A stretch of DNA of 54,638 nucleotides, from contig CAIZPP010000045.1 of NCBI GenBank assembly GCA_903934875.1, positions 1 to 54,638 on the forward strand, written 5' to 3'. Positions 8,927 to 17,961 of this stretch are shown piece after piece. Source of the DNA: an uncultured Methylococcaceae bacterium. Lineage in GTDB: Bacteria; Pseudomonadota; Gammaproteobacteria; Methylococcales; Methylococcaceae. Under the pieces are notes generated by a model. It was not told where the DNA came from. It saw nothing but the letters and a program-made list of their open reading frames with translations, and made no database searches. Position 1 is the stretch's first letter. Each line of letters begins with the position of its first letter. Made by a program: the position numbers and the translations under genes.

Positions 8927-11355
8927 GGCCAGCGCCAATTGACGATCTCCGGCATGTCTATGCCGTGTTCGTAGGCGTAATGGCGGCAGGCAATTTGCTG
9001 GTTTTTGAACTTTTCCTTGGCGTGGGCACCGGCGACATGCAAACTGGTCACACGGTCGATCACGTCAATTGCCAAGCTGAAGCGGTCGATCTGGTTTTGG
9101 ATGGCCAATTCCAGTGGCGTGTTGATATTGCCCTTTTCTTTGTAGCCGCGCACATGCAGATTGGCGTGGTTGGTGCGGCGGTAGGCCAGGCGGTGGATCA
9201 GCCAAGGATAGCCGTGGAAATTGAAGATGATGGGTTTGTCCACGGTGAACAGACTGTCGAAATCCCGGTTGCTGAGGCCATGCGGATGCTCGTGTTCGGG
9301 TTGCAATTTGAATAAGTCCACCACATTGATGAAGCGAATTTTCAGTTCCGGGAACTCATCCCGCAGCATGGCCGTGGCTGCCAAAGCCTCTTTGGTGGGG
9401 ATGTCGCCGCAGCCGACCATGACCACGTCGGGTTCGAGACCTTGATCATTACTGGCCCACTCCCAAATGCCCAAGCCTTTGGTGCAATGGATGATGGCGG
9501 ATTCCATATCCATGTATTGGGTGTGCATCTGCTTGTCGGAGACGATGACGTTGACATAATTCTCGCTGCGCAGGCAGTGGTCAGCCACCGAAAGCAGGCT
9601 GTTCACGTCAGGGGGCAAGTAAATCCGCGTTACTGCCGCACTTTTGTTGACCACCACATCAAGGAAGCCGGGGTCTTGGTGGGTGAAGCCGTTATGATCC
9701 TGCCGCCAAACGGTGGAGGTGATAAGCAAGTTGAGCGAGGCGATATTCGCCCGCCAGCTTAAATGATTGCAGATCGACAGCCATTTTGCATGTTGGTTGA
9801 ACATGGAGTCGATGACATGCACGAAAGCCTCGTAAGTCGAGAAAAAACCGTGGCGACCGGTCAATAAATAGCCTTCCAGCATCCCTTCCATGGTGTGCTC
9901 GCTGAGCATCTCGATGACCCGCCCGTCGGTCGCCAGTTCGGTACCGTCGCTGTCTTCAGGGAAATACTCGGCAATCCAGAATTTTTTACTGACCTCGTAG
10001 ATAGCCCCTAGCTTGTTGGAGGTGTTCTCGTCTGGACCGAAGACGCGGAAATTGCGCATATTGTCTTTCATGATGTCGCGCAACAAACGTCCTAGCGGCG
10101 GGGTGTTTTCGGCATCACACTGGCCGGGCTTTTCGATGGCAATCCCATAGTCGCGAAAATCGGGCATCCGCAACGCCCGTTTCAGATAACCGCCATTGGC
10201 GTGGATGTTTGCGCCCATGCGGCGGTTGCCAGTGGGTGCAAGTGAGCGGATTTCTGCCACCGGCGCACCTTCGCTGTCAAACAGTTCTTCTGGCTTGTAG
10301 CTACGCATCCAGTCTTCCAGCAGTTGCAAGTGGGCGGGGTTCTTTTGCACATCTGCCACCGGCACTTGATGCGCCCGCCAAAAACCCTCGACCTTGTGCC
10401 CGTCGATTTCCGCCGGAGCGCCCCAGCCTTTGGGGGTGCGCAGGACGATCATCGGCCAGCGCGGGCGTCTGGCGGTTCCGCTGCTACGCGCTTCTTGCTG
10501 GGCTTGCCTGATGTCGGCGACGCATTGGTCCAAGGTCGCTGCCATCGCCTGGTGCATGGTCTCATGATCTGAGCCTTCGACGAAATACGGGGTCCAGCCA
10601 TAGCCATAAAACAGTTGCTCCAATTCCAAGTGGCTGATTCTGGCAAGCAAGGTTGGGTTGTTGATCTTATAGCCGTTCAGATTCAGGATAGGCAACACCG
10701 CGCCGTCGCGAATCGGATTGAGGAACTTGCTGATGTGCCAGGAGGTCGCCAATGGGCCGGTTTCGGCTTCACCGTCGCCCACCACGGCGGCAACAATCAA
10801 ATCAGGATTGTCGAACGCCGCACCGCAGGCATGGGAAAGCACATAGCCCAATTCTCCGCCTTCATGGATGGAACCCGGCGTCTCCGGTGTGCAATGGCTG
10901 CCGATGCCGCCCGGAAAGGAAAATTGTTTGAAAAACGCCAATAAACCTTCTTCATCAAGGCTTTTTTCAGGATAGACTTCCGAATAAGCCCCTTCCAGAT
11001 ATACCGGTGCTAGCACACCCGGCGCACCATGCCCAGGGCCGGCCATGAAAATCATATCAATATCTTGCGACTTGATGACCCGGTTCAAATGGGTATAGGC
11101 AAACGATAGCGCCGGACTGGCCCCCCAATGGCCGAGCAGACGGTTTTTGATATGCGCAGGGGTCAACGGTTCTTTCAACAGCGCATTGGCTTGCAGATAA
11201 ATCATCCCCAAGGCCAAATAATTACACGCCCGCCAATAAGCTTCGGTCTTGCGTACCTCATCGGAGCTTAACGGTGCCGCATCGACTGTGGACCGGGCAA
11301 CGCCAAACGCGCTTAAGCCAGTGCCTTCAAGAATTTTTTCCGGGATTTTCGCCAT
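8920..11355 (-). CDS. xfp: phosphoketolase (xylulose-5-P/fructose-6-P)
   Basis: A thiamine-diphosphate enzyme that cleaves xylulose-5-P or fructose-6-P with phosphate to acetyl phosphate plus glyceraldehyde-3-P or erythrose-4-P. 811 residues, as expected. Diagnostic segments: [53 protein letters not shown] (ThDP/metal site), [30 protein letters not shown] and [13 protein letters not shown]. The C-terminal domain ends IVNWRWPY. The start ATG has GGAG 8 bases upstream. Specificity for C5 versus C6 substrate cannot be decided by eye. Followed by ackA in a two-gene operon. The upstream region (11356-11641) is filled with R1 and R2 repeats. Confidence 0.97.
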   Translation of the reverse strand: MAKIPEKILEGTGLSAFGVARSTVDAAPLSSDEVRKTEAYWRACNYLALGMIYLQANALLKEPLTPAHIKNRLLGHWGASPALSFAYTHLNRVIKSQDIDMIFMAGPGHGAPGVLAPVYLEGAYSEVYPEKSLDEEGLLAFFKQFSFPGGIGSHCTPETPGSIHEGGELGYVLSHACGAAFDNPDLIVAAVVGDGEAETGPLATSWHISKFLNPIRDGAVLPILNLNGYKINNPTLLARISHLELEQLFYGYGWTPYFVEGSDHETMHQAMAATLDQCVADIRQAQQEARSSGTARRPRWPMIVLRTPKGWGAPAEIDGHKVEGFWRAHQVPVADVQKNPAHLQLLEDWMRSYKPEELFDSEGAPVAEIRSLAPTGNRRMGANIHANGGYLKRALRMPDFRDYGIAIEKPGQCDAENTPPLGRLLRDIMKDNMRNFRVFGPDENTSNKLGAIYEVSKKFWIAEYFPEDSDGTELATDGRVIEMLSEHTMEGMLEGYLLTGRHGFFSTYEAFVHVIDSMFNQHAKWLSICNHLSWRANIASLNLLITSTVWRQDHNGFTHQDPGFLDVVVNKSAAVTRIYLPPDVNSLLSVADHCLRSENYVNVIVSDKQMHTQYMDMESAIIHCTKGLGIWEWASNDQGLEPDVVMVGCGDIPTKEALAATAMLRDEFPELKIRFINVVDLFKLQPEHEHPHGLSNRDFDSLFTVDKPIIFNFHGYPWLIHRLAYRRTNHANLHVRGYKEKGNINTPLELAIQNQIDRFSLAIDVIDRVTSLHVAGAHAKEKFKNQQIACRHYAYEHGIDMPEIVNWRWPY

Positions 11356-11428
11356 GAAACATTCTCCAGTGGGTCAAACAATAAAATTGCTTCATTTTAC
11401 TCCTGTTTATATGACGGAATGATTGCCA

Positions 11429-11590
11429 TACAGTGTTTTCAATATAGGGCGCTGCGGTAGTAAAGCAACATAAAACACCCTCTCCTCCCGGGAGAGGGCT
11501 GGGGTGAGGGCAAATCGAATGTAGCTTTACCACAGCAGCCATCTATATCATGCAGCGTTTTCAACAGCAAATGGTTATTTGATAAGGCGT
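11429..11590 (+). repeat. R1 fragments interrupted by R2 palindromic element
   Basis: An R1 terminus (TACAGTGTTTTCAATAT, 11429-11445) and another R1-like end (TGCAGCGTTTTCAACAGCAA, 11551 onward, continuing into TTGATAAGGCGTATAAT) flank an 89-bp element R2 (11451-11539). R2 has 16-bp inverted ends, GCTGCGGTAGTAAAGC and GCTTTACCACAGCAGC (14 of 16 paired), and a CTCTCC/GGGAGAGGG hairpin inside. A second R2 left part lies at 37366-37444. Confidence 0.7.
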
Positions 11591-11641
11591 ATAATTGCGC
11601 ATGGCATTCTGCCAAATCAATCACTTTCTGAGAGGTTTATC

Positions 11642-12070
11642 ATGTTTGTGATACAGAAGTTTGCCGTCATGGCCTTGGGTGTTTTCCTAGCCTCCTGTGC
11701 GAATGCGCCGCCACAGCAACCCACGCCCAATCTGCTCCATACAGAATGGTTGTTGGAGGATTTAGCAGGGAGAGGGGTGCTGGACCGCATCCAAGCCACC
11801 TTGGCATTTCCCGGTCCCGACAAAGTCGCAGGCAAAGGATCGTGTAACCGGTTCTTTGGCGCGGTGGAAATCCACGGCGAGTCAATCAAATTCGGCAATC
11901 TGGCATCCACCCGCATGGCTTGCTTAAACGAGGCGGTGTCGAATCAGGAAGCCAGTTATTTGCAGGCGTTACAGGGTGCTGAAAATATTACCGTTGACGG
12001 GCCCTATCTATTGATCTACTCGAAAGGCTTGGAAAAACCTTTGCGGTTTACAGAGGTTACCAAACAATAA
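11642..12070 (+). CDS. META/HslJ-domain lipoprotein
   Basis: 142 residues. A short signal sequence ends in the lipobox LASC, so the mature protein is predicted to be lipid-anchored. The rest fits the META (HslJ-like) fold, with TEWLLEDLAGRGV near the start, the conserved GKGSCNRFFGAVEI and LASTRMACLN segments, and LLIYSKGLEKPLRF at the end. META proteins are linked to heat stress, novobiocin resistance or protease inhibition in other bacteria, but the function here is unknown. The ATG at 11642 is preferred over an upstream TTG because AGAGG lies 7 bases before it. The upstream DNA is an R1-type repeat with a TATAAT-like box. Confidence 0.85.
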   Translation: MFVIQKFAVMALGVFLASCANAPPQQPTPNLLHTEWLLEDLAGRGVLDRIQATLAFPGPDKVAGKGSCNRFFGAVEIHGESIKFGNLASTRMACLNEAVSNQEASYLQALQGAENITVDGPYLLIYSKGLEKPLRFTEVTKQ

Positions 12071-12093
12071 GGGATAAACTTCCTTGCACTGTA

Positions 12094-12151
12094 AGCCGGA
12101 ATAAGCCTGTCTTGAGCGCAGTCGAAAGGCCCGTTCACTGGCGCTTCCGGC
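12094..12151. repeat. REP-like imperfect hairpin (GCCGGAA/TTCCGGC)
   Basis: The ends GCCGGAATAAGCC and GGCGCTTCCGGC pair. A related hairpin is at 31263-31297. A second small palindrome (GGTGCGGT/ACCGCACC) follows at about 12177-12201. The 12071-12282 gap holds nothing else recognised. Confidence 0.55.
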
Positions 12152-12282
12152 ATACCCCGACAAGTCAACGCGAACGGTGCGGTTCGTTCCTCACCGCACC
12201 CTACGACATTGCCGATTTACCGCACCTTACCGCGTTTAACTTAATGGCAGTGACGGAGACCGTGGGAACGGGCAAATAACGC

Positions 12283-12311
12283 TTGACAACTGATGTTACC
12301 GATAACACTAT
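12283..12311 (+). promoter_or_regulatory. possible hicAB promoter and operator
   Basis: TTGACA at 12283-12288 lies about 17 bp before a weak -10 (CACTAT). Between them, at 12294-12305, is the near-palindrome GTTACCGATAAC (10 of 12 positions symmetric), a plausible HicB operator. The prediction is by eye only. Confidence 0.35.
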
Positions 12312-12318
12312 ACAACCA

Positions 12319-12546
12319 ATGAACACCGCCACCAAATTGCTTGAAGCGATGCGCCATAACCCTCTCGATTGGCAAATCGGGCAGCTTCAAGTGGTCGCCC
12401 GCCAAGTTGGAATTGAGTGGCGACATGAAGGAGGCAGTCATTGCGTGTTCATTCGTTCAGATGGACGAACCTTGCCGATACCGGCGCATCGCCCGATAAA
12501 ACCGATTTATGTCAAAAAATTCATTCGTTTGGTGGATGGAGATTGA
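12319..12546 (+). CDS. hicA: HicA-type toxin (mRNA interferase)
   Basis: 75 residues with a double-stranded-RNA-binding-like fold characteristic of HicA. The active-site region reads WRHEGGSHCVFIRSDG, with the conserved GGSH histidine, followed by IPAHRPIKPIYVKKFI. HicA cuts mRNA and is neutralised by HicB. The ATG at 12319 is chosen because the family begins near here; an upstream in-frame start at 12283 would overlap the promoter. The antitoxin gene follows 3 bp later. A complete and probably functional type II toxin-antitoxin pair. Confidence 0.88.
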   Translation: MNTATKLLEAMRHNPLDWQIGQLQVVARQVGIEWRHEGGSHCVFIRSDGRTLPIPAHRPIKPIYVKKFIRLVDGD

Positions 12547-12549
12547 ATC

Positions 12550-12906
12550 ATGCACAACTTGGATGATTACCCGTTTGAGATTCGCCCCCTTACTCCAGTG
12601 GAAGGGGGGGGATATTTGATTTCATACCCGGATTTTTCCGAATGCATCTCCGATGGGGAGTCAGTTGAAGAAGCGATAGCCAACGGGCATGAGGCTTTGT
12701 CTGCGGTGATTGCTGCTTTAAACTCCAAAGGCTTGGCAATCCCTAAGCCGAATTCTGGGGGGGTGGCATCTGGAAAATTCGTCGCACGCGTTCCCAAATC
12801 CATACATGCGCAATTGACCGCCCGCGCCAAGACGGAGGGTGTATCGCTTAACACCTTGGTACTGACATTCCTCGCAGAAGGTCTGGGCAGGCGGGTACAT
12901 CACTGA
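12550..12906 (+). CDS. hicB: HicB-type antitoxin
   Basis: 118 residues. The N-terminal HicB RNase H-like domain (residues 5-60) has GGGYLISYPDFSECISDGES and EEAIANGHEAL. The C-terminal part (about 80-118) is a ribbon-helix-helix DNA-binding segment, VARVPKSIHAQLTARAKTEG. HicB binds HicA and represses the operon. The gene starts 3 bp after hicA, in the toxin-first order usual for this family. No sign of damage. Confidence 0.9.
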   Translation: MHNLDDYPFEIRPLTPVEGGGYLISYPDFSECISDGESVEEAIANGHEALSAVIAALNSKGLAIPKPNSGGVASGKFVARVPKSIHAQLTARAKTEGVSLNTLVLTFLAEGLGRRVHH

Positions 12907-12974
12907 CATGTGGTGAATTGCCGCGTCGCGCAAACGTTTCGGTCGGAGTTGCAAACCCCCGACCGGCTTCGTTA

Positions 12975-13048
12975 TTTGCGGAGGAATTGTTCGTGATTTT
13001 TATGCACAATTCATTTCGGTTTTGGTGGATTTATTATTGGAAATCACC
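12975..13048. repeat. R3 repeat, copy a (74 bp)
   Basis: A 74-bp element nearly identical, in inverse orientation, to 39107-39180. It contains a short GAATTGT/ACAATTC hairpin and ends GGAAATCACC directly at the stop codon of the CHAT gene. A partial copy is at 22797-22823. Confidence 0.75.
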
Positions 13049-14151
13049 TTAGTCTTTCCCCGTCATCACAAACCCAGCCCAATAGTAAGGATTGCTATAA
13101 TCCTTGTCGTGCATAAATTCATTTTGGGTTTCTTGAATGGCAACTTGTGCGGGTTTGCCCTCTAAAAACTGCGCATAAAATTTTTGCATAAACTCGCCAG
13201 TCGCCTGGTCATCCACGGTCCATAAAGTCGATAACACTGCTTTTGCCCCGGCCTCCTGAAACGCACGATTTAAACTGAACACGCCTTCACCAATTTTCAC
13301 CTCGCCTTTGCCGGTGTCGCAGGCTGATAGCGTGACTAAATCCGTGCCTGCTAGATTTAAGTTTAATACTTCCAGCGCGGTTAAAATGCCGTCTGTGCCA
13401 TCGGGTTGTTTGTTGCCTTTTACACCTAGGTTTGCGTTGACAAAAGCCAAACCGGAACGGGTTAACGGGTTTTCGATTTTGGTGAATGGTACAGCTTGAT
13501 CAAAACCGCGCATTAATCCGCGCCCTTGTTCCAAGCCTTTTTCATCGGGTTTAATGTCTTCCAAGAAAAAAACCGTGGGTGGCGAGGTGTAATATTTTAG
13601 GTGCGATTAGGGCATCAACGGCTTGTTCAGTAGCTTGGGCTTTTAAAAACAGCTTTGCTGGTGGTTCTGGCTGTTTTTTGATGAATAATTTATCAATTTG
13701 TTGCCCTTCGTTTAAAGCCTGTGCCAAGGGGCAGAAGTAAATATTTTTTTGGTCAAAGGCACGGGTTTTACAAACAGAATCCGCCAATTTGTCATCGCCA
13801 TAATCAGGTGCGGCAAAAATAGCGGCTGCGGTAGGTTTCCCTTCCAACGGTGGTAACACAATATCCCTGGCGGAGCTTAGAGTAATCAATTGTAATTTTT
13901 CAGCTAGGTAGTTGTCGTTATTGTCCCGCAAGGCTTTGAAAGGCAATAAATGCAAATCGCCGTCGGGGATTATATAAACGGATTTTTTGTTTTGCAAATA
14001 GGGCGTTAACGGTTGCCACAATTGTTGATAAAGGGTTTGCGCGGTTTGTTTCAAGGTTTCTTCGCGGCTACTGGCATTCTCTTTTGTGGGAACAATGTAG
14101 GTTAGATAGGTTTTAATGGCTACGGCAATCGGGGCAAAGTCACCTAGTTTT
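13049..14151 (-). pseudogene. CHAT-domain (caspase-like) protein, truncated and frameshifted
   Basis: Two adjacent frames together encode one CHAT peptidase domain. The first (14151 down to about 13566) has SVYIIPDGDLHLLPFKAL and LHLATHGFF with the catalytic-type histidine. The second (to 13049) has VTLSACDTGKGEV with the catalytic-type cysteine, then AGAKAVLSTLW and YYWAGFVM. The switch is explained by one extra base in an A7 tract at 13566-13572, because removing it joins HGFFL to EDIKPDEK in frame. The 5' side ends abruptly in a REP element at 14152, so an N-terminal region, usually TPR repeats in this family, is missing. The frameshift could be real or a homopolymer sequencing error; the truncation is real either way. 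Confidence 0.8.
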
Positions 14152-14259
14152 GATCGTTCCCACGCTCCGGCGTGGGAATGTAGCCCTAGGCGCTCCAGCG
14201 CCATCAACCCGCCGGAGCGGGGCCGTTTTGGTTCCCACGCCTGAGCGTGGGAACGATCA
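14152..14259. repeat. REP/BIME-like palindrome, copy 1 (108 bp)
   Basis: The outer arms GATCGTTCCCACGCTCC and GTGGGAACGATC surround a second GCTCCAGCG/CGGAGCGG palindrome. Near-identical to 16726-16833, and the outer arms match 54403-54508. It truncates the CHAT gene. Confidence 0.85.
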
Positions 14260-14265
14260 TATAAT

Positions 14266-15192
14266 TTAAAATAATTCATGAAAACTTTGCGCAGTCCAGA
14301 GTTTCTGTAAAACTCGATTTAGTTTTTCATCACACAGCGATTTGACTTTTTGAATTTGTTCAGTTGTTAATTGTCCGAAGCGACTTTCCAATACTAAAAT
14401 CAAAGCTTCTGCTTTCCCCTCTATTTTCCCTTCCTGTTTCCCCTCCATTTTCCCGACCACATAGGTCGATTCATACATGCTGGCTTGATAATGCAAAGAT
14501 TCTTTATAGTATTCATATTCTCTTTTTTCTTCATCAGAGCATTTCAAATAATCCAGAACTGCTTTGGCTTCGACTAACCCTTTAGCTTTAAAATTATCTT
14601 TAACATCTTCATTTTTTAAAAAATAAATCCATTGATCTAAGCTGTCTTTCGCAATATCGTTAAAATTATTTACCTTAATTAAATAATATTCAGGATAAAT
14701 TGCCTCTATTTTATCCGTTTTATACAGCTTTGCTTGATAACCATCTAATTTTAAACGACTGTGATTATGTAAGCCTATGAATGATGTTGTTCCTTTATAA
14801 ATATAATCATCACCTTCTCCTAAATCAAAATATAATATATTTATTGAAATAACTTTGACTATTTCTGAATAAGAGTCGGATTCTTTAATATATTCAGTGA
14901 TTGTTTTTGCCGAGCCGTACAGCATTCTTTGCATATAATCCAGTTCACGACCGTATTGAATTTCGATGATGATTATTTCATCTTTTGAATTCTTTACTTT
15001 AATATCCAAGCGATTGAATTTATCCTCTCTGGAATTTTTATTGCTCTCGCTTTCAAGGACTTCTTTAATGGTGATATCATCAAACAGCAATTCGCTTAAA
15101 AAACCTTCTAACACGCAAAAGTTAGCTTTGCTGCGAAGAATTTTCTTGATCGCCCAATCAAAGCTGATAAGTTTTCTGTGTTTAGTTGCCAT
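14266..15192 (-). CDS. Rpn-type PD-(D/E)XK nuclease, copy 1
   Basis: 308 residues from MATKHRK; the ATG at 15192 is preferred over an upstream in-frame start. It belongs to the Rpn/YhgA-like PD-(D/E)XK nuclease family (recombination-promoting nuclease, PDDEXK_2). Features: the opening LISFDWAIKKILRSKANF, the active-site aspartate in NRLDIKVKN, the ExQ site in IIEIQYGRELDYMQRMLYG, and a GKxEG repeat tract (about 250-262) before the helical C-terminus. Copy 2 at 16831-17775 is near-identical along with the adjacent REP. The repeat tract here is one four-residue unit shorter. Both copies point the same way and flank 15222-16668. AT-rich relative to the core genome. Confidence 0.88.
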   Translation of the reverse strand: MATKHRKLISFDWAIKKILRSKANFCVLEGFLSELLFDDITIKEVLESESNKNSREDKFNRLDIKVKNSKDEIIIIEIQYGRELDYMQRMLYGSAKTITEYIKESDSYSEIVKVISINILYFDLGEGDDYIYKGTTSFIGLHNHSRLKLDGYQAKLYKTDKIEAIYPEYYLIKVNNFNDIAKDSLDQWIYFLKNEDVKDNFKAKGLVEAKAVLDYLKCSDEEKREYEYYKESLHYQASMYESTYVVGKMEGKQEGKIEGKAEALILVLESRFGQLTTEQIQKVKSLCDEKLNRVLQKLWTAQSFHELF

Positions 15193-15221
15193 ATTCATCT
15201 CGGTGTTCTGAGTTACCGTTA

Positions 15222-15875
15222 TTACCCACAACTGCCTTCGTCAGTCACTATAGCCATAGTGGGCCGGATATTCTTTGAAAGCTCAATTACATCGGTGCTT
15301 AATAGATTTCTAAGCTTATCATAACCTTGCCATAACAATATATTTGTTTCTTTGTCAAATACAAGCACTAACACTTTATCCTTGCAATTTCTCAGTTCTT
15401 TTGAGTCTATGCGCAAACGCTTCTTTTTGTTAATATTTGCGACGGCTATTGCGGGTAAATAATGCACATTCCTTATCATAGGTAATGGTTCATTGAATTT
15501 ATCAGTGGCTGAAAATGACAATGAACTTTTTGTGTCAGCAAAATATTCCCCTGAAATCGGCTTGCTATCTTTCAAAATTATAAACTTTAAGTTATCACTA
15601 AATGGCAGGATTTTACTCCAAACCCAAACGCCTTTTTTGTTTAAAATGGAATCTTCCCGAATAATTTCATTGCCTTCCATCACGCGCAAGCTTAATCTGT
15701 CGGTTGTAGAATAATTATTAAAATCGTCTTGGTCAAACTCAACCGTAGTTTTAAAATCTGTATCGACTATTACTTTATTAAAACCGTAAATCAAATCGGC
15801 ACGGGTTACGGGCGAAATAATAAATAGCGTAGAAATAATTAATATTACGGCTGCCTGATGGCATATATCTCGCAT
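15222..15875 (-). CDS. secreted hypothetical protein
   Basis: 217 residues with a Sec-type signal peptide (hydrophobic VILIISTLFIISP, cleavage likely after VTRA, about residue 27). The mature part is polar and predicted beta-rich, with no recognised motif, and ends in TDEGSCG. The gene is AT-rich and lies between the two Rpn copies, with its start overlapping the 3' end of the membrane-protein gene upstream on the same strand. The two may form a cargo unit of an accessory insertion. Function unknown. Confidence 0.7.
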   Translation of the reverse strand: MRDICHQAAVILIISTLFIISPVTRADLIYGFNKVIVDTDFKTTVEFDQDDFNNYSTTDRLSLRVMEGNEIIREDSILNKKGVWVWSKILPFSDNLKFIILKDSKPISGEYFADTKSSLSFSATDKFNEPLPMIRNVHYLPAIAVANINKKKRLRIDSKELRNCKDKVLVLVFDKETNILLWQGYDKLRNLLSTDVIELSKNIRPTMAIVTDEGSCG

Positions 15876-16668
15876 GGTTTAATTTCTCCATTACCGCAAT
15901 TAGAAAAAGGGGAACTGGTAAAAACCTGACTCATATTTATTATAGAGCTTTGTGGAATGTAACTGATTTGAAAAAAGTTTAATCGGTCATAAATAATCAG
16001 ACTATCCTGCGATTTAGCCAATAAAAACACGCCCTCCTTATGCATAGGCTTGTCTTTTTCCGTGTAATCTAAGGAAAAACAAGGTACTGATAGGTTGGGC
16101 CTAAAATTCCACAATTAAACGGAATTAAAACAGCCTGCGCAAAGATAAAGAACAATAGCAGCCATTTAACCAAAGTATATTGCCGGTGAATAACCAACAC
16201 AAACGCTGTAGTGCTGACCATTAAAATGATTAGCATCAGGGCGTTTAATCTTCTGTCGCTGTTTCCTGTTTCGTCATAACCTCTTAGAGTGGCGAAGAAA
16301 AAACTTATAATACTATTATAATTGTTACTTACATCATTATCACCTTGGTTGAATATTTTCACCCGTCTTTCATAATTAACTTGGTTGATTTGTTTTTCAA
16401 AGTTAAGTATGTTTTGTTTTTGTTGGTAAAATACTGGAAGATTTTTTGCTTGCAATACGTTTTCAGCATAAAAAGGCTGGGTTTCAATATGAAAAACAGC
16501 GATTACAGCAACAGCAATCAATAGCAACTTTATTTGAATCGTAATTGGTTTTTGTTGAAAATGTGTCCCCAATAGTTTTTGGGGAAAGGATTTAAATATA
16601 GGAAAAATTATGGCTAATGTAAAAATAGTCCCTAGCCACAGATATATCCAAAACCCAGCCCATGTCAA
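15845..16668 (-). pseudogene. membrane protein with a single homopolymer frameshift
   Basis: Frame 1 (16668-16069) has three to four hydrophobic segments: FWIYLWLGTIFTLAIIF, IKLLLIAVAVIAVF, ALMLIILMVSTTAFVLVI and LLLFFIFAQAVLIPF. Between the second and third is a polar loop (about 75-135). It stops just after YQYLVFP. Adding one base to the A5 tract at 16075-16079 fuses it to a second frame (LDYTEKDKPMHKEGVF to the stop at 15845), giving one protein of about 274 residues with a C-terminal cytoplasmic domain that reads naturally (GVFLLAKSQDSLIIYDR). So the intact gene is probably a single protein. The lost base may be a real mutation, phase variation or a sequencing error. Confidence 0.65.
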
Positions 16669-16725
16669 ATTGCTAAAAATGAAATTATATAATCAGGTTT
16701 GGTGGCTAAAAAAATAAATGTTAAG

Positions 16726-16833
16726 GATCGTTCCCACGCTCCAGCGTGGGAATGTAGCCTTAGGCGCTCCAGCGCCATCAACCCGCCGGAGCGGGGCCGT
16801 TTTGGTTCCCACGCCGGAGCGTGGGAACGATCA
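16726..16833. repeat. REP/BIME-like palindrome, copy 2
   Basis: The same 108-bp composite palindrome as 14152-14259, in the same position relative to the neighbouring Rpn gene. The duplication therefore covered REP plus gene as one block of about 1.05 kb. Confidence 0.85.
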
Positions 16834-17775
16834 TGTGTAGAACAATTCCTGAAAACTTTGCGCAGTCCACAGTTTCTGTAAAACCTGATTCAGTTTTTCA
16901 TCATCCAGCGATTTAATTTTGTCAATTTGTTCAGTGGTTAATCTGCCAAAGCGACTTTCCAATACTAAAATCAAAGCTTCTGCTTTTCCCTCTATTTTAC
17001 CTTCCAGTTTCCCCTCCATTTTTCCTTCCATTTTCCCAGCCACATAGGTCGATTCATACATGCTGGCTTGATAATGCAAAGATTCTTTATAGTATTCATA
17101 TTCTCTTTTTTCTTCATCAGAGCATTTCAAATAATCCAGAACTGCTTTGGCTTCGACTAACCCTTTAGCTTTGAAATTATCTTTAACATCTTCATTTTTT
17201 AAAAAATAAATCCATTGATCTAGGCTGTCTTTCGCAATATCATTAAAATTATTTACCTTAATTAAATAATATTCAGGATAAATTGCCTCTATGTTATCCG
17301 TTTTATACAGCTTTGCTTGATAACCATCTAATTTTAAACGACTGTGGTTATGTAAGCCTATGAATGAAGTTGTGCCTTTATAAATATAATCATCACCTTC
17401 ACCTAAATCGAAATACAATATATTTATTGAAATAACTTTGACTATTTCTGAATAAGAGTCGGATTCTTTAATATATTCAGTGATTGTTTTGGCCGAGCCG
17501 TACAGCATTCTTTGCATATAATCCAGTTCACGACCATATTGAATTTCGATGATGATTATTTCATCTTTTGAATTCTTTACTTTAATATCCAAGCGATTGA
17601 ATTTATCTTCCCTAGAATTTTTATTGCTCTCGCTTTCAAGAACTTCTTTAATGGTGATATCATCAAACAGCAATTCGCTTAAAAAACCTTCCAACACGCA
17701 AAAGTTAGCTTTGCTGCGAAGAATTTTTTTGATTGCCCAGTCAAAACTGATAAGTTTTCTGTTTTTATTTGCCAT
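16831..17775 (-). CDS. Rpn-type PD-(D/E)XK nuclease, copy 2
   Basis: 314 residues, near-identical to copy 1, with the same LISFDWAIKKILRSKANF opening and EIQYGRE active-site segment. Differences cluster in the last 70 residues: one more EGK-type unit (GKMEGKMEGKLEGKIEGK), LTTEQIDKIKSLDDEK, and a C-terminal YT where the stop sits in the REP boundary. Members of this family are reported to cut DNA and promote RecA-independent recombination in E. coli. Whether these act that way is inference. An R1 end lies 12 bp before the start. Confidence 0.88.
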   Translation of the reverse strand: MANKNRKLISFDWAIKKILRSKANFCVLEGFLSELLFDDITIKEVLESESNKNSREDKFNRLDIKVKNSKDEIIIIEIQYGRELDYMQRMLYGSAKTITEYIKESDSYSEIVKVISINILYFDLGEGDDYIYKGTTSFIGLHNHSRLKLDGYQAKLYKTDNIEAIYPEYYLIKVNNFNDIAKDSLDQWIYFLKNEDVKDNFKAKGLVEAKAVLDYLKCSDEEKREYEYYKESLHYQASMYESTYVAGKMEGKMEGKLEGKIEGKAEALILVLESRFGRLTTEQIDKIKSLDDEKLNQVLQKLWTAQSFQELFYT

Positions 17776-17786
17776 CAGAGCATCTG

Positions 17787-17822
17787 TACAGCGTTTTCAA
17801 TATCACACATTACTTTATTTAA
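17787..17822. repeat. R1 repeat end (solo)
   Basis: TACAGCGTTTTCAATATC followed by a degraded ATTACTTTATTTAAG, matching the R1 terminus. It lies just upstream of Rpn copy 2. The rest of the gap to 17961 shows nothing recognised. Confidence 0.6.
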
Positions 17823-17961
17823 GTCGTAGGAGTGGGCCATGCCAGCGATTGATTGGACCGATTCTGCATAGTGGGTTATTGATCGCGGGCATGGTCCGCT
17901 ACTACCTGTTGCATATATTCATTTTTAGGTGGAAGGCCAGCGCGCCTGCGCTGTTCTTTGA

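Noticed and set aside
11480-11515. Rho-independent terminator at CTCTCC/GGAGAGGG
   Set aside because: No T-run; it is the inner palindrome of the R2 repeat and also occurs inside a decayed coding sequence at 23364-23391.
12950-13050. Possible attachment site or tRNA end
   Set aside because: It is the R3 repeat; no tRNA-like cloverleaf could be found.
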